From a bacterium (lineage in GTDB: Bacteria; Chlamydiota; Chlamydiia; Chlamydiales; SM23-39), in the NCBI GenBank assembly GCA_021818045.1, contig JAKAFF010000021.1, positions 1-12,363 on the forward strand: 12,363 bases of DNA. Direction: 5' to 3'. Each line of letters starts with the position of its first letter. Position 1 is the first letter of the stretch. Positions 11,813 to 12,363 of this stretch are shown piece after piece. Under the pieces are notes generated by a model. That model was not told the origin of the DNA. It did no database searches and saw only the letters and a list, made by a program, of their open reading frames with translations. The position numbers were made by a program, and so were the translations under genes.

Positions 11813-12363
11813 GTGAAAGCATTACACGATTGGTTTGCCGAGCACCGCAGGTCTTTTCCCTGGAGAAAAGATCCGTCCCCATACAAGGTATGGGTCTCTG
11901 AAGTGATGTTGCAACAAACGCGTGCATCTGTCGTTGTGTCCTATTTTGAGCGGTGGATGAAGCAGTTTCCCGATGTCGGGACGCTTGCCTCAGCTCAGCT
12001 AGAATCTGTGATCAAAGCGTGGGAAGGGTTGGGATATTATGCAAGGGCTCGGAATTTGCATCTGGGGGCGCAGCAGGTAGTGCAAGAATTTGGGGGAGTC
12101 ATCCCTTCCACAGCTGCAGAGCTTGCTCGGATTTGTGGATTGGGGCCGTACACTATTGGGGCCATTTTGAGCTTTGGGTTTCGGCAAAGAGCTGCTGCAG
12201 TCGATGGGAATGTGACGCGGGTGCTCAGCCGCCTATTCTTGATAGAGGAAAATGTATGTCAAAGCCATGTGAAGCAAAAAATTGCCATGCAGGCAGAATC
12301 ATTGCTGGATCGGGATGCGCCATGGATTAGTGCAGAAGGTTTGATTGAGTTAGGAGCGCTTAT
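11813..12363 (+). CDS. mutY: A/G-specific adenine glycosylase MutY (3' end beyond window)
   Basis: The first 183 residues of MutY are present; the gene runs off the window edge. MutY removes adenine mispaired with 8-oxoguanine in base-excision repair. The sequence begins KALHDWFAEHRRSFPWR, then WVSEVMLQQTRASVVVSYFERW with Glu30 equivalent to E. coli Glu37, KAWEGLGYYARARNL, the helix-hairpin-helix GVIPSTAAELARICGLGPYT, and AVDGNVTRVLSRLF with catalytic Asp131. The 101-residue Glu-Asp spacing matches E. coli exactly. The four-Cys iron-sulfur cluster and the 8-oxoG-reading C-terminal domain lie beyond the window. GTG 11813 is the best start: no ATG lies in frame upstream at a sensible distance. 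The ribosome site is weak. It is divergent from the glycerophosphotransferase-like pair, with a gap of about 60 bp. Confidence 0.95.
   Translation, partial: MKALHDWFAEHRRSFPWRKDPSPYKVWVSEVMLQQTRASVVVSYFERWMKQFPDVGTLASAQLESVIKAWEGLGYYARARNLHLGAQQVVQEFGGVIPSTAAELARICGLGPYTIGAILSFGFRQRAAAVDGNVTRVLSRLFLIEENVCQSHVKQKIAMQAESLLDRDAPWISAEGLIELGAL

Noticed and set aside
11754..11927. 58-residue N-terminal extension of glycerophosphotransferase copy 2
   Set aside because: It overlaps the mutY start on the other strand, lacks a counterpart in the paralogue, and the conserved block begins at MRYAGL.
11953..12330. Plus-strand 125-codon ORF
   Set aside because: It is an alternative frame of mutY, whose own frame carries the catalytic Glu and Asp and the helix-hairpin-helix.
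1..12363. CRISPR array, insertion sequence or phage genes
   Set aside because: There are only two copies of one repeat, 7 kb apart, no regular spacers, and no transposase, integrase or phage-like product in any plausible frame.

Overview
The window comes from a member of the Chlamydiota, most likely an environmental (Parachlamydiales-type) lineage rather than Chlamydia itself. The strongest marker is an intact housekeeping sigma factor of the chlamydial sigma-66 type with a complete region 2/region 4 core. Other support comes from rpsT, a CoiA-like gene close to rpoD, a TyrB-type aminotransferase directly coupled to an mreC-like gene, and a large protein whose N-terminal part resembles a conserved chlamydial hypothetical family. 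The genus cannot be fixed from this sequence alone.

Layout. Positions 1-117 hold no gene, but contain a perfect-ended hairpin (1-29) and a 51-bp repeat (47-97). Positions 118-4046 are a run of minus-strand genes. In transcription order these are rpsT, csaA (tRNA-binding-domain protein), a protein with a possible DUF7689/NlpC-P60-like C-terminal domain, a truncated alpha/beta-hydrolase start that is translationally coupled to it, a small Cys-rich secreted protein, and a large exported or anchored protein with a C-terminal FKBP-like domain. From 4047 to 5493 there is a plus-strand small hydrophobic protein divergent from rpsT, then a minus-strand CoiA-family nuclease divergent from rpoD. rpoD runs from 5494 to 7155 and is followed at once by a long inverted repeat whose right arm is the second, identical copy of the 51-bp repeat.

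Next come a small two-TM protein whose stop codon lies inside an oppositely oriented tRNA-Ala(GGC), then tyrB and mreC joined by an ATGA overlap. After these is a tandem pair of minus-strand CDP-glycerol glycerophosphotransferase (TagF/TagB)-like genes. The start of mutY closes the window and runs off its end.

How they fit together. Most genes are core functions: transcription (RpoD), translation (S20, tRNA-Ala), DNA repair or uptake (MutY, CoiA), amino-acid metabolism (TyrB) and cell shape (MreC). The accessory signal is concentrated in two places. One is the 118-3270 block, with a gene remnant, a small Cys-rich secreted protein and a degenerate-looking FKBP fusion. The other is the duplicated polyol-phosphate-transferase-like pair at 9779-11753. 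No transposase, phage gene, CRISPR array or obvious defence system is visible. The genome looks compact: adjacent coding regions overlap at several junctions in all three orientations.
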